DNA of 64,000 bases from the NCBI GenBank assembly GCA_046329495.1, contig JAXLUO010000015.1, positions 1-64,000 on the forward strand, written 5' to 3'. The notes under the pieces were generated by a model. The model saw nothing but the letters and a program-made list of their open reading frames with translations, did not search any database and was not told the origin of the DNA. Made by a program: the position numbers and the translations under genes. Each line of letters opens with the position of its first letter. Position 1 is the stretch's first letter. The stretch comes from Bog-950 sp046329495 (GTDB taxonomy: Bacteria > Bacteroidota > Bacteroidia > Chitinophagales > LD1). Positions 43,417-51,426 of this stretch are shown here, piece by piece.

Positions 43417-43463
43417 GGCGCAAGAACTGTAGCCGGGATATGGTTTAGCTTCTTGTGCCAAAA
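43417..43463 (+). repeat. Imperfect direct repeat, copy 2
   Basis: Begins GGCGCAAGAACTGTAGCCGG and ends AGCTTCTTGTGCCAAAA, matching 40881-40931. No surrounding gene frame was found here, so it is probably a fragment of a duplicated gene end. Confidence 0.7.
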
Positions 43464-43499
43464 GTTTAGGGTTAAGCCACATATGCCTAATCGTTCTCG

Positions 43500-44096
43500 C
43501 TAACTTCCCACATCCCCTGTCTTTACCTCACCGCTTTTTATATAGTGCGCTACAATTACACCGTTTGCAGCCACCACACTCGCAGCTAATCTATATGCCG
43601 CAGGCATACTGCCTGCATCAAACAGGCGCTTTCCGCTGCCTAAAATAATGGGGTGAATATTCAACCAAAACTCATCCACCAAATCATGCTTCAACAGCAG
43701 ATGAACCAACTCACTGCTGCCCCAAATTTTAAGGTCACTGCCTTCACTGTCCTTCAATTTCTTTATGGCCTCCACATCAGGTAAAAAAACTGAAGGTTCC
43801 CAATCGCTATTGGTTCGGGTAGTGCTTAATACATACTTGGTAACCTCCATAATACCGGGCCACATATCGGCATGTTGTGGCCAGTAATTCTCCCAAATCT
43901 CAAAAGTCTTGCGACCCAATAGCAAGTCTGCAGGTTGCAATTGTTCCTGCATCGGTTGCTCCAGTGCCTTATCATCCATATAAGGCGCTACCCATCCACC
44001 AAATTTAAAGCCGTTCGAGGTGTCTTCACCTGTTCCTCCCGGTGCCTGTATCACCCCATCCAGGGTAATAAACTCATGCACAATTATCTTTCTCAT
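43500..44096 (-). CDS. Dihydrofolate reductase-like (RibD C-terminal) protein
   Basis: A 198-residue soluble protein of the DHFR-like / RibD C-terminal fold. It has FITLDGVIQAPGG at the N-terminus, then LLLGRKTFEIWENYW, LKIWGSSELVHLLLKHDLVD and HPIILGSGKRLF. Proteins of this kind bind NADPH, but only some reduce folate or ribityl-pyrimidines. The start is the ATG at 44096. The open frame further upstream begins with a basic, non-conserved run. It ends 37 bp after the direct-repeat copy. Confidence 0.87.
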   Translation of the reverse strand: MRKIIVHEFITLDGVIQAPGGTGEDTSNGFKFGGWVAPYMDDKALEQPMQEQLQPADLLLGRKTFEIWENYWPQHADMWPGIMEVTKYVLSTTRTNSDWEPSVFLPDVEAIKKLKDSEGSDLKIWGSSELVHLLLKHDLVDEFWLNIHPIILGSGKRLFDAGSMPAAYRLAASVVAANGVIVAHYIKSGEVKTGDVGS

Positions 44097-44106
44097 AGTT
44101 TTTGTT

Positions 44107-44478
44107 TTAGCATTCTTCCTTACGTAATATCTTCTCCATCTTTCGGCCCTTAGCCAATTCATCCACCAGTTTATCTAAGTAGCGAACCTGTTGTATTAAA
44201 GGGTCTTCAATTTCTTCTACGCGGTAGCCACAAATTACACCGGTAATCAGGCGTGCGTTCGCATGAAGTTTTGCCTGCTTAAAGAAGGTTTCAAAGTCTA
44301 CCTTGGCAGCTATCAGTTCTTGCAATTGCTCCTTCTTATATCCGGTAAGCCAGGTAATTACTTCCTGTAACTCATCTACTGTTCTGCCCTTTTTTTCAAT
44401 CTTGGCAACATATAATGGATACACCGAAGCGAATATCATTTTCGCCATTCGTACATGTAGTGTGTCAGAAGCTCTCAT
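44107..44478 (-). CDS. DUF2200 family protein
   Basis: A 123-residue soluble helical protein. RMAKMIFASVYPLYVAKIEK, GRTVDELQEVITWLTGY and HANARLITGVICGYRVEEIE are the hallmark blocks of DUF2200, and it ends LAKGRKMEKILRKEEC. The ATG at 44478 gives the family length. The family has no known function. It lies 10 bp before the DHFR-like gene, so the two form an operon. Confidence 0.88.
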   Translation of the reverse strand: MRASDTLHVRMAKMIFASVYPLYVAKIEKKGRTVDELQEVITWLTGYKKEQLQELIAAKVDFETFFKQAKLHANARLITGVICGYRVEEIEDPLIQQVRYLDKLVDELAKGRKMEKILRKEEC

Positions 44479-44604
44479 AGCTCGCTTTGTATGGTTCTGT
44501 TTTAACAAGATACAAAGATAAAGGCGATTGAAAAGATTTTCATGTTTCCTAACTTCGCCATTCGTTAAACCTTCTCGATTTTTTACCGGCAGAAATTCAA
44601 AAAA

Positions 44605-45348
44605 ATGGAATTCGATCCATCAAATCCTATCATTCAGCTTTGTGTTCAGGGTTCCGAACGTGAAGCAAAAGGTGATATACCTACAGCAGGACAACTATAT
44701 AAACAGGCCTGGGCACAGGCAACCACCGACTTTGAAAAATTTACAGCAGCTTATTTTTTAGCTCGTCATCAAACTGCGATTGCTGATAAATTAAAGTGGT
44801 TCGAAACAGCTTTGGAATTTGCGCTAAAGCAGCAAGGCGTAGCAGTTACCAGCGCACTGCCATCATTGTATCAAAACATGGCTCACTGTTATCAGGCATT
44901 GCATGATCCGGATCAAGCGAATCACTATAGGCGCTTAGCTTCCCTAATCGCCGATAGACCTACGGATACCGGGCCATTTTACCACGGCACTAAAGCAGAT
45001 TTACAACCCGGAGAATTACTAACTGCAGGGTTTGGCTCGAACTATAAAGCCGATTTAACTATGAACCATATCTACTTCACGGCCTTGGTTAATGGTGCAG
45101 GCCTGGCAGCAGCACTTGCCAAGGGGCAGGGAAAAGAGCGGGTGTATATAGTAGAACCTGTAGGAAGTTTTGAGAACGACCCCAATGTTACCGACAAAAA
45201 ATTCCCCGGCAATCCTACCCGTTCATATCGCACACAGCATCCGCTGAAAATAACAGGTGAAGTTACCGATTGGCAACGCCTTTCTGCTGAACAACTACAA
45301 GCCTGGCGCACTAAACTGGCGAAGAACACAGGCGAGATAATTAATTAG
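44605..45348 (+). CDS. arr: Arr-type rifampin ADP-ribosyltransferase with N-terminal helical domain
   Basis: A 247-residue protein. Residues ~1-115 are helical and TPR-like (GDIPTAGQLYKQAWAQAT, KWFETALEFALKQQG, LYQNMAHCYQALHDPDQANH). Residues ~120-247 are an Arr domain: GPFYHGTKADLQPGELLTAG, NHIYFTALVNGAGLAAALAK, ERVYIVEPVGSFENDP and FPGNPTRSYRT. The His of YHGT, Tyr of IYFTAL and Asp of ENDP correspond to the known catalytic triad. Arr transfers ADP-ribose from NAD+ to rifampin. The extra domain is unusual, as stand-alone Arr is about 140 residues. The ATG at 44605 is supported by the continuous frame. Confidence 0.85.
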   Translation: MEFDPSNPIIQLCVQGSEREAKGDIPTAGQLYKQAWAQATTDFEKFTAAYFLARHQTAIADKLKWFETALEFALKQQGVAVTSALPSLYQNMAHCYQALHDPDQANHYRRLASLIADRPTDTGPFYHGTKADLQPGELLTAGFGSNYKADLTMNHIYFTALVNGAGLAAALAKGQGKERVYIVEPVGSFENDPNVTDKKFPGNPTRSYRTQHPLKITGEVTDWQRLSAEQLQAWRTKLAKNTGEIIN

Positions 45349-45357
45349 TTAAATGCT

Positions 45358-45600
45358 CTTAGTAGCAAAAAATAATCTGTGTTGATCTGTGCTGAACTTT
45401 GTATTGGCTGTTTAACCGGAAACAGTAAACCGAAGACTGTAAACTCTATATAACCTTTGTTTCTTCGCGCCTTAGTGGCAAAAAATAATCTGTGTTAATC
45501 TGTGCCAATCTGTGGTGAACTTTGTATTCGTCTATCTAACTGGAAACAGTAAACCGTAGACTGAAAACTATTTACCCCGCCTTGCTGGCACTAAATTTTC
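45358..45600. repeat. Intergenic repeat cluster (two copies, one partial)
   Basis: Two units of about 105-110 bp follow one another (45358-45461 and 45462-45573), each with a core like AATAATCTGTGTTAATCTGT and CAGTAAACCG. A third partial unit runs to ~45600. It fills the space between convergent arr and YdeI genes. The same unit occurs at 52036-52240 and in part at 46219-46280. Confidence 0.75.
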
Positions 45601-45612
45601 CATTTGAAACTT

Positions 45613-46200
45613 TCAACTACCTCCAAACTGCTTGGGCCGCTTTCCTTCTGCAGCCATGCTCGCAAGCTCTTCTACACGTTTCTGCCTTGTTTCTTCGCGC
45701 TTAGCCAATGCCAACCATTGCAGCATCATCTTCTTAACTGATTTGCTTAGCCCGTCAAAATATAGTTTAGCGCCCTTGTGTCGTTTAAAAGCCTGTTCAA
45801 GGTCCTTGGGCACTTCCAGTTCTTCCACGGCATTTAATACATCCCACGATCCATTGCCCTTTGCAATATCGATACAAACCAAACCTGCGGGCCGCATCTT
45901 GCCGGCGGCTATCAGTTGTTCTACCTTGGCCTTATTAATTTTCGACCACGTGCTCTTCGGTTTCCGTTTACTAAAAAACTGTATCGACCGCTCCTCATCC
46001 AGTTTGCGTTTAATACTGTCTATCCAGCCAAAACACAAGGCTTCATCTACAGCTTCGCTCCAGGTGATACCGGGCTGCCCGGCGCTCTTTTTATAGAATA
46101 CTACCCATACGGCATCTTCGCGTTCATGGTTCTTCTCCAACCACTTGCGCCACTCCTTTGCCGACTTCGGGTAAAAGTGCTTTGCATCATTTATAGCCAT
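45613..46200 (-). CDS. YdeI/OmpD-associated family protein
   Basis: A 195-residue soluble protein. FYPKSAKEWRKWLEKNHERE, DAVWVVFYKKSAG, AVDEALCFGWIDSIKRKLD and FSKRKPKSTWSKINKAKVEQ are the conserved blocks of the YdeI/OmdA family. The C-terminal half (ALAKREETRQKRVEEL) is helical. Family members are linked with outer-membrane protein and bacteriocin tolerance, with no known enzymatic activity. It stands alone between two repeat-bearing intergenic regions. Confidence 0.87.
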   Translation of the reverse strand: MAINDAKHFYPKSAKEWRKWLEKNHEREDAVWVVFYKKSAGQPGITWSEAVDEALCFGWIDSIKRKLDEERSIQFFSKRKPKSTWSKINKAKVEQLIAAGKMRPAGLVCIDIAKGNGSWDVLNAVEELEVPKDLEQAFKRHKGAKLYFDGLSKSVKKMMLQWLALAKREETRQKRVEELASMAAEGKRPKQFGGS

Positions 46201-46218
46201 ATGCTAATGTGATAAAAG

Positions 46219-46280
46219 GCTTGAAACTTTAAATTTTAAACTTACGCCCAACTGTAAACGGCAAACCGAAGGCCGGGATT
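46219..46280. repeat. Partial copy of the intergenic repeat
   Basis: CTTGAAACTTTAAATTTTAA and CTGTAAACGGCAAACCGAAG resemble pieces of the 45358 and 52036 units. It lies just upstream of the divergent YdeI gene start. Confidence 0.5.
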
Positions 46281-46477
46281 TTAACATGGTCTTTTGTAGC
46301 GATTACCCTTATTGCGCTGTATTAAATAGCAAACAGTGTGCGCTTTAAAATATACATAAGTAAGATTCATCGCTTAGATGAATGATAGCTTAACATTTTA
46401 GCTGGTTTTAAACTTGACATTTAATAGGAATCCGTTTTTATTGCTTATATATTCGCGATGGACTCAAAAATAGGTAA

Positions 46478-48844
46478 ATGAAAAAAATTGGACTCAGCTT
46501 GGCCGTAATAGCTATGGCGTTAGGCGTGCGTGCGCAAAACGTAGGTATTGGCACTAATAACCCTCAAACTAAACTGCAGGTGGAGGGTGCCATAAGTTCC
46601 TCTCCTGCAAGCGTAACTGCCGGCACGTCCGCTTTCTTTCTTGGAGATAATGTTTCTATAGTACGCATTACCGATAACGGCAACCCGGCAGCAAACGGAA
46701 ATGCTTCAGTAGCTAACCCTCAAAACGGCCAATACCTTACCATTTATAACAGCGATGCACAACCGGTAACTTTTAATGGTTATACCATTGGTGCTTCTAA
46801 CGGAGTTATAAGTGTTGTATATGTAGGCAACGGTTGGCGTTTAGTGAGCGATAATATGGGCATCCCCGGTCCGCAGGGCCCACAGGGTCCGGCTGGTCCG
46901 CAAGGTCCGGTAGGGCCTCAGGGAGCAGTAGGTCCGCAAGGAAATGATGGCCCACAAGGTCCCGCTGGTCCACAAGGGGCCGTGGGCCCGCAGGGTTCAG
47001 TTGGTCCTCAAGGGGCGCAGGGTCCTCAGGGTGCTGCAGGTCCTCAGGGAACACAAGGCCCGCAAGGCACACAGGGTCCGCAGGGCCCGGTTGGTGCCCA
47101 GGGTATACAAGGTGCCGGCTACACAGCAACTTCTACCACCAGTACAACCATAAGCAATGGCAGCAAAACATTTACTACCCAGGCCGGTTTGGCTTATTTA
47201 CCAAGCATGCGTGTTCGCATAGCGAACGATGCATCTAATTACATGGAAGGCGTAGTAACGGCCTATTCCGGCACCACACTTACTATTACTACTGACCGCT
47301 TTGTTGGAGGAGGCACCTATGCTTCATGGAATATCGGTATCGCAGGCGATCAGGGCGTGGCAGGGGCTCAAGGTGCAGCAGGTCCTCAGGGTGCCCAGGG
47401 GCCACAAGGTCCCGCCGGCCCTCAAGGTGCACAAGGCGCTGCAGGCGCACAAGGTCCTCAAGGTGCAGTTGGTCCACAAGGTGCACAAGGCCCTGTTGGC
47501 GCACAAGGGCCACAAGGCATTCAGGGCCCTGCGGGTGCGCAAGGCCCCCAAGGAGCACAGGGCCCTGCAGGCTCGGCCAATATAAACGGTACTACTAATA
47601 CCATCATAAAGTTTACCAGCGCAACCACCGGTGGCAATAGCAACGTTACCGATGACGGTACTACGCTAACTACCAGCGATCAATTTGATGTTACAGGCGG
47701 TACTGGCACTTCATATATAACCGCACCAATAGAAGTAAGAACTACCAACACGCCACGTGTATCTTTCCATTGGCCCGGTGTTGTAGCCTCGCAAATAGGT
47801 ATGGATGCAGCAGGTGTAATAAGAACGTATAATAATCCGGGCACTGGTTATGAGCAGTTTGCTGCTTCTAACATAACTGCTAACGGCAATTTGTATGTTA
47901 CCGGTAATGCCGGTATTGGCACTACATCTCCTGCTTCGCGCTTGCATGCCGTTGGTAATACTTCTGCGCTTACCGACTATGGCATTTTTACAGTTGGCGA
48001 AGCGAATAATAATAACGCAACACAGCGCGGCATTTCGTTTGGGTATGACGCATCCAACGAATGGGCATGGATGTATGCGCGCACTGTAGGTTGTTGTGGC
48101 CGCACCATCAACATAAATAATACAGCCTATGTTCAAGCCAGTGGCGGTGTCGGTATAGGCGCTACCAGCCCGCAAGTAAAACTATCTGTGGGTGGAAACG
48201 GTATCAACGTTTATAGTACAGATATATGGACAGAAAATAACATACACGTACAGGGTAACGAAACGTTGGCCCAGGGTGGCCGGGGGCGTTTGCGTGTAGG
48301 TACGGCCTGGGGCTATGTTGGTTTATATGCAGAGTCTTCTTCCAGCGGTGCTGCTAACGACCTTGTGTTGGGAACAGGATCGGGTGTGGTTCGCATTGGG
48401 CCTAATGGTGGCGGACAGCAATTGCGCGTAGGCAACCTGGAAGGTGCCGGCGGCAGATTGGTGCATGCGGATGCGAATGGTATTCTGCAGTATGGGACCT
48501 CTCCAACTTGTCCAACTATTAGCTTCGCTGTTCAAACCGCCAGTGTAGATCTTACATGGAGAAAGCTTTGTGTGTATGCTGAAAACTTCAATAATAACTG
48601 GAACCAAAAGTCATCAGACTGCAATGCATATTATCAGGGAGCACAAATGTGTACCTATAGCCAAATCAGAACAGCTTGCCTGGCTGGTGTAGGCTTCACT
48701 CCAGCTGTTGATCGTTGGCTAGCTGACCGCGCCGGTGACGATGCTGCTATTTACACAAACATAGCGGACTGCAATAACTTTGATGGCACACAGGGAACCG
48801 GAAACAGCCACGGCGTGTATTGTTGCCTGGAGTTAGCGAAATAG
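46478..48844 (+). CDS. Collagen-like and phage-tail-fibre-like surface protein
   Basis: A 788-residue secreted protein. It has a signal peptide (residues 1-19), then NVGIGTNNPQTKLQVEG and a small beta-rich head. Two Gly-X-Y collagen-like tracts (about 85 and 78 residues, dominated by GPQ, at 46859-47119 and 47336-47575) flank a phage-tail-type insert (TTISNGSKTFTTQAGLAYLP, YMEGVVTAYSGTTLTIT). A long beta-rich shaft contains GNAGIGTTSPASRLHAVG and ends in a cysteine-rich knob (CNAYYQGAQMC, CCLELAK). It is probably a surface fibre of phage-tail design. A TlpA-like oxidoreductase gene lies 3 bp downstream, on the opposite strand. Confidence 0.85.
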   Translation: MKKIGLSLAVIAMALGVRAQNVGIGTNNPQTKLQVEGAISSSPASVTAGTSAFFLGDNVSIVRITDNGNPAANGNASVANPQNGQYLTIYNSDAQPVTFNGYTIGASNGVISVVYVGNGWRLVSDNMGIPGPQGPQGPAGPQGPVGPQGAVGPQGNDGPQGPAGPQGAVGPQGSVGPQGAQGPQGAAGPQGTQGPQGTQGPQGPVGAQGIQGAGYTATSTTSTTISNGSKTFTTQAGLAYLPSMRVRIANDASNYMEGVVTAYSGTTLTITTDRFVGGGTYASWNIGIAGDQGVAGAQGAAGPQGAQGPQGPAGPQGAQGAAGAQGPQGAVGPQGAQGPVGAQGPQGIQGPAGAQGPQGAQGPAGSANINGTTNTIIKFTSATTGGNSNVTDDGTTLTTSDQFDVTGGTGTSYITAPIEVRTTNTPRVSFHWPGVVASQIGMDAAGVIRTYNNPGTGYEQFAASNITANGNLYVTGNAGIGTTSPASRLHAVGNTSALTDYGIFTVGEANNNNATQRGISFGYDASNEWAWMYARTVGCCGRTININNTAYVQASGGVGIGATSPQVKLSVGGNGINVYSTDIWTENNIHVQGNETLAQGGRGRLRVGTAWGYVGLYAESSSSGAANDLVLGTGSGVVRIGPNGGGQQLRVGNLEGAGGRLVHADANGILQYGTSPTCPTISFAVQTASVDLTWRKLCVYAENFNNNWNQKSSDCNAYYQGAQMCTYSQIRTACLAGVGFTPAVDRWLADRAGDDAAIYTNIADCNNFDGTQGTGNSHGVYCCLELAK
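46859..47575 (+). repeat. Gly-X-Y collagen-like repeats with an interposed domain
   Basis: Codons for GPQGP/GPQGA-type triplets repeat at 46859-47119 and 47336-47575. The segment between encodes the tail-fibre-type insert. The DNA is consequently low-complexity and G-rich. Confidence 0.9.
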
Positions 48845-48847
48845 CAG

Positions 48848-50236
48848 TTACGGCGTAAGCGCCTTTCTTACATCCTCCAACTCATTCGTTCGCTTAAGAA
48901 TATTTAAAGAGCCATCCAAAACGTAAAACGTTGGGGTGGCTCTTAAAGCGTACAACTTAACGGCTTCACTATCCCAATAACGCAAATCGCTGATGTTTCT
49001 CCAATCCAGCTTGTTTTTAGCAATAAAGTTTAGCCAGTCTTCCTTTTTACTATCAAGCGATACCGCAACAAAATCTACACCTTTTGCGCTTATTTCGTGC
49101 GCATATTGTAGTACATCGGGTGTAACTTTTTGGCAATGCTGACACCAACTGGCATAAAAATAAAGCACCACATTTTTCCGGGTCTTCATCGTGCTAAGCC
49201 AAAAGTAGTTTCCTTCGGCATCAGGCATTATTAAATCAGGGGCCTTGTTGCCGGGTGCAAGGCGTTTCATCTGTTCAACAATTTCAGCCGATTTGCCCAG
49301 TAAGGGTGGTGCCTCGCAGGTGGTATAATAGTTACTGAATAGGTAGTCTACTAAGGGAAAGTTGTTGCGTTCAGTAAAATAATCGGTAAGCGCAGTTAGT
49401 ACGTATTTCTTTAATTCATTGTCAAGGTTAAATTTTTTCATCACCTCATCTACTCCTTGCTGCAAACCCTTTTCATTTTGATTTACCCATAGGTCCATAT
49501 AGGTAAACACCTGTTGCCGAAGAAATGGGGTAGTAGCCAGCAGCGTATCCGAAGCATTTATAAAATCAAAAAAGTGGTAATGCTGAAAAGAGCGGTTATT
49601 GTCAAACTCTTTACCACTTGCAGATTCGGCGATGTTGGCTTTCAGCAAAGCCGGTATAATAGCCTTAGCACAGTAACCGTTTGGTTCAACTTCTGTAATA
49701 TGCTTTAACGCTTTATTGAAATCAATCAACCCCTGTTGGTGGTAGGTTTTAAGCGCTGAGGACTTAGTAGCGTATTGCGGCTCAAATTCATCAATGGCAA
49801 TACCAAGGTGGCCTATGCTGTCTTCAAAGTTTTTTAACTGATTAAGCCGGCTTTTTACCTGCCAAAGCAGCTTGTTTTCTGCTGATGTAGTAAAACCTGT
49901 TTCAATTATAAGGCCCTCATACCATCTCGCTTTAAAATTCAATTCAGCATCAGTGCCTCCAATAAACAGAATACTGTCGCCGTTGTCAAACCATAACTGG
50001 TAGGTGCCCTGTTGCAGGGGCGCGCTTAGTTTAAATTCAAAAGTTCCATTATTGTTTATTACGGTAGAGGCAACCGGTTGGTAATAGCTGGTAGTATAGC
50101 GGGCAACAGTAACAGTCTTCGTATTCGTTTCGGCGTAGTTGGCAATGGTGCCTTTTATAGCAACAGTTTGGCACAAGGGTGTTAAAGGCATCAAAAGCAC
50201 CGCAACAAACATTACGGCAGGCAGATATAATCGCAT
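48848..50236 (-). CDS. TlpA-family thiol-disulfide oxidoreductase with N-terminal domain
   Basis: A 462-residue exported protein. A signal peptide (VMFVAVLLMPLTPLC) precedes a beta-rich DUF4369-like domain (VAIKGTIANYAETNTKTV). A helical middle follows, then a thioredoxin domain with the active site YFYASWCQHCQK. The later cis-proline is in RATPTFYV. TlpA-type proteins reduce or isomerise disulfides in the periplasm. The start ATG is clear. It ends 3 bp from the collagen-like gene, which is convergent. Confidence 0.87.
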   Translation of the reverse strand: MRLYLPAVMFVAVLLMPLTPLCQTVAIKGTIANYAETNTKTVTVARYTTSYYQPVASTVINNNGTFEFKLSAPLQQGTYQLWFDNGDSILFIGGTDAELNFKARWYEGLIIETGFTTSAENKLLWQVKSRLNQLKNFEDSIGHLGIAIDEFEPQYATKSSALKTYHQQGLIDFNKALKHITEVEPNGYCAKAIIPALLKANIAESASGKEFDNNRSFQHYHFFDFINASDTLLATTPFLRQQVFTYMDLWVNQNEKGLQQGVDEVMKKFNLDNELKKYVLTALTDYFTERNNFPLVDYLFSNYYTTCEAPPLLGKSAEIVEQMKRLAPGNKAPDLIMPDAEGNYFWLSTMKTRKNVVLYFYASWCQHCQKVTPDVLQYAHEISAKGVDFVAVSLDSKKEDWLNFIAKNKLDWRNISDLRYWDSEAVKLYALRATPTFYVLDGSLNILKRTNELEDVRKALTP

Positions 50237-50431
50237 TGCTCAAAGGTATGGCTTTCCTGTTTATTGATGTATAAGAATCACTGGTGCGTTTACAAGGCTT
50301 TTAACTTAATGCTTTGGTGCGCACTATTGAAAGCCACTTTAGAGTAGGGTATGCCTGGACTTTCGCAACCTCTATCAGCAACAACCTCGTCCATCTAAGC
50401 CTTCTTTCCTTCGGATTCTTCGTGAAAAAAA

Positions 50432-50968
50432 TTAAACGTCATTTTCCAAAATCCGCTTTAAACTATGCAGGCTCTCGTCCAGATCTCTGGCAAAATTCTT
50501 CTCAGCCATCGGTATCATCAGGTTAAAGGGAAAAGGTAAGGTGCCGGCATTCGTCAGGTACACTTTGGTTTGCGAATCCGATAAGGCTTCCATTTTCATA
50601 ATTACCCGCGCCGAAACCTTCATGGGCTTGGTAAACCGTATCTCGGTTTCTACCTTCTCGTTTTCCACTATAGCTATAATCTCTTTAGCACCTTCGCCGG
50701 CATCCTTATTACCGGTCCAGGCATATACATAACCAACCGTACCGTCTGTGCCGGTGGTGGTTACTTTTCTATGCGGATCACTCTTGGCCCATTTATTAAA
50801 CTTATCCTGGTTCTTCAACAGCCGTAAAAAGCCGAACACCTTTGCTACCGGCTCATTAATTACAATGGAACGCTTCACAAAATGTTCTTTCCGCATAATA
50901 AGCGCCGCCACCAGCAATAAACCTACCACCACAGCTACGATGTATACAATTACTAAAATGATATCCAT
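50432..50968 (-). CDS. Membrane-anchored SRPBCC-domain protein
   Basis: A 178-residue protein. One N-terminal membrane helix (IILVIVYIVAVVVGLLLVAA) is followed by a SRPBCC (START-like/polyketide cyclase) domain: KRSIVINEPVAKVFGFLRLL, GYVYAWTGNKDAGEGAKEII, KPMKVSARVIMKMEAL, and the final helix ARDLDESLHSLKRIL. This fold binds hydrophobic ligands in a central pocket. The start is the ATG at 50968, because upstream codons form an improbable extension. It is divergent from the DoxX gene, 83 bp away. Confidence 0.83.
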   Translation of the reverse strand: MDIILVIVYIVAVVVGLLLVAALIMRKEHFVKRSIVINEPVAKVFGFLRLLKNQDKFNKWAKSDPHRKVTTTGTDGTVGYVYAWTGNKDAGEGAKEIIAIVENEKVETEIRFTKPMKVSARVIMKMEALSDSQTKVYLTNAGTLPFPFNLMIPMAEKNFARDLDESLHSLKRILENDV

Positions 50969-51051
50969 ATGGATGGTTTGTTGTCTTTTCAATAAAGAGG
51001 TCTTCAAATATATACAACCTAATCTTTCCGGCATTTCCCTTATCATGCAGC

Positions 51052-51426
51052 GTGAATGCTCTACTCTGGACAATGCAATGCCTGCTGGCAGTTATTTTTA
51101 TCATGCCCGGCTGGGGCAAAATTTCAGGCACGGTGCAGCAGCATATTGCCGATGGGCACATTAAGCCGGGAGCTTCTATTGTTCCTATCCGCATTTTGGG
51201 TTTAATGGAGTGGCTGGGTTGTATAGGCATTATAGTACCCTGGTATCTGGGCATACTCCCTGTGCTAACCCCACTAGCAGCTTCGGGCTTTGCACTTATT
51301 ATGCTGGCCGGCCTGGTTAATCACACAATTAAAAAGGAATACAAAATGCTTCCGATGCTCAGCCTAATCCTGGTAATGGCTGCATTTGTCGCCTATTATC
51401 GGTTTCAGCAGTGGTTGGAGTTATAG
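51052..51426 (+). CDS. DoxX-family membrane protein
   Basis: A 124-residue protein of four hydrophobic segments. WTMQCLLAVIFIMPGWGKIS is the DoxX opening, and MEWLGCIGIIVPWYLGILP, PLAASGFALIMLAGLVNH and the last LSLILVMAAFVAYY form the rest. DoxX-like proteins are membrane components of unknown or quinone-linked roles. The start is a GTG. It is likely paired with the divergent SRPBCC gene through a shared 83-bp promoter region. Confidence 0.78.
   Translation: MNALLWTMQCLLAVIFIMPGWGKISGTVQQHIADGHIKPGASIVPIRILGLMEWLGCIGIIVPWYLGILPVLTPLAASGFALIMLAGLVNHTIKKEYKMLPMLSLILVMAAFVAYYRFQQWLEL

Noticed and set aside
36377..43463. Transposase or integrase behind the tRNA genes
   Set aside because: No frame, even rejoined, shows transposase or integrase motifs; no repeat of the tRNA-Arg 3' end was found downstream.
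46806..47585. Several long antisense and shifted frames over the collagen repeats
   Set aside because: They result from the GPQ codon repeats and give proteins rich in Leu/Pro/Arg without features.
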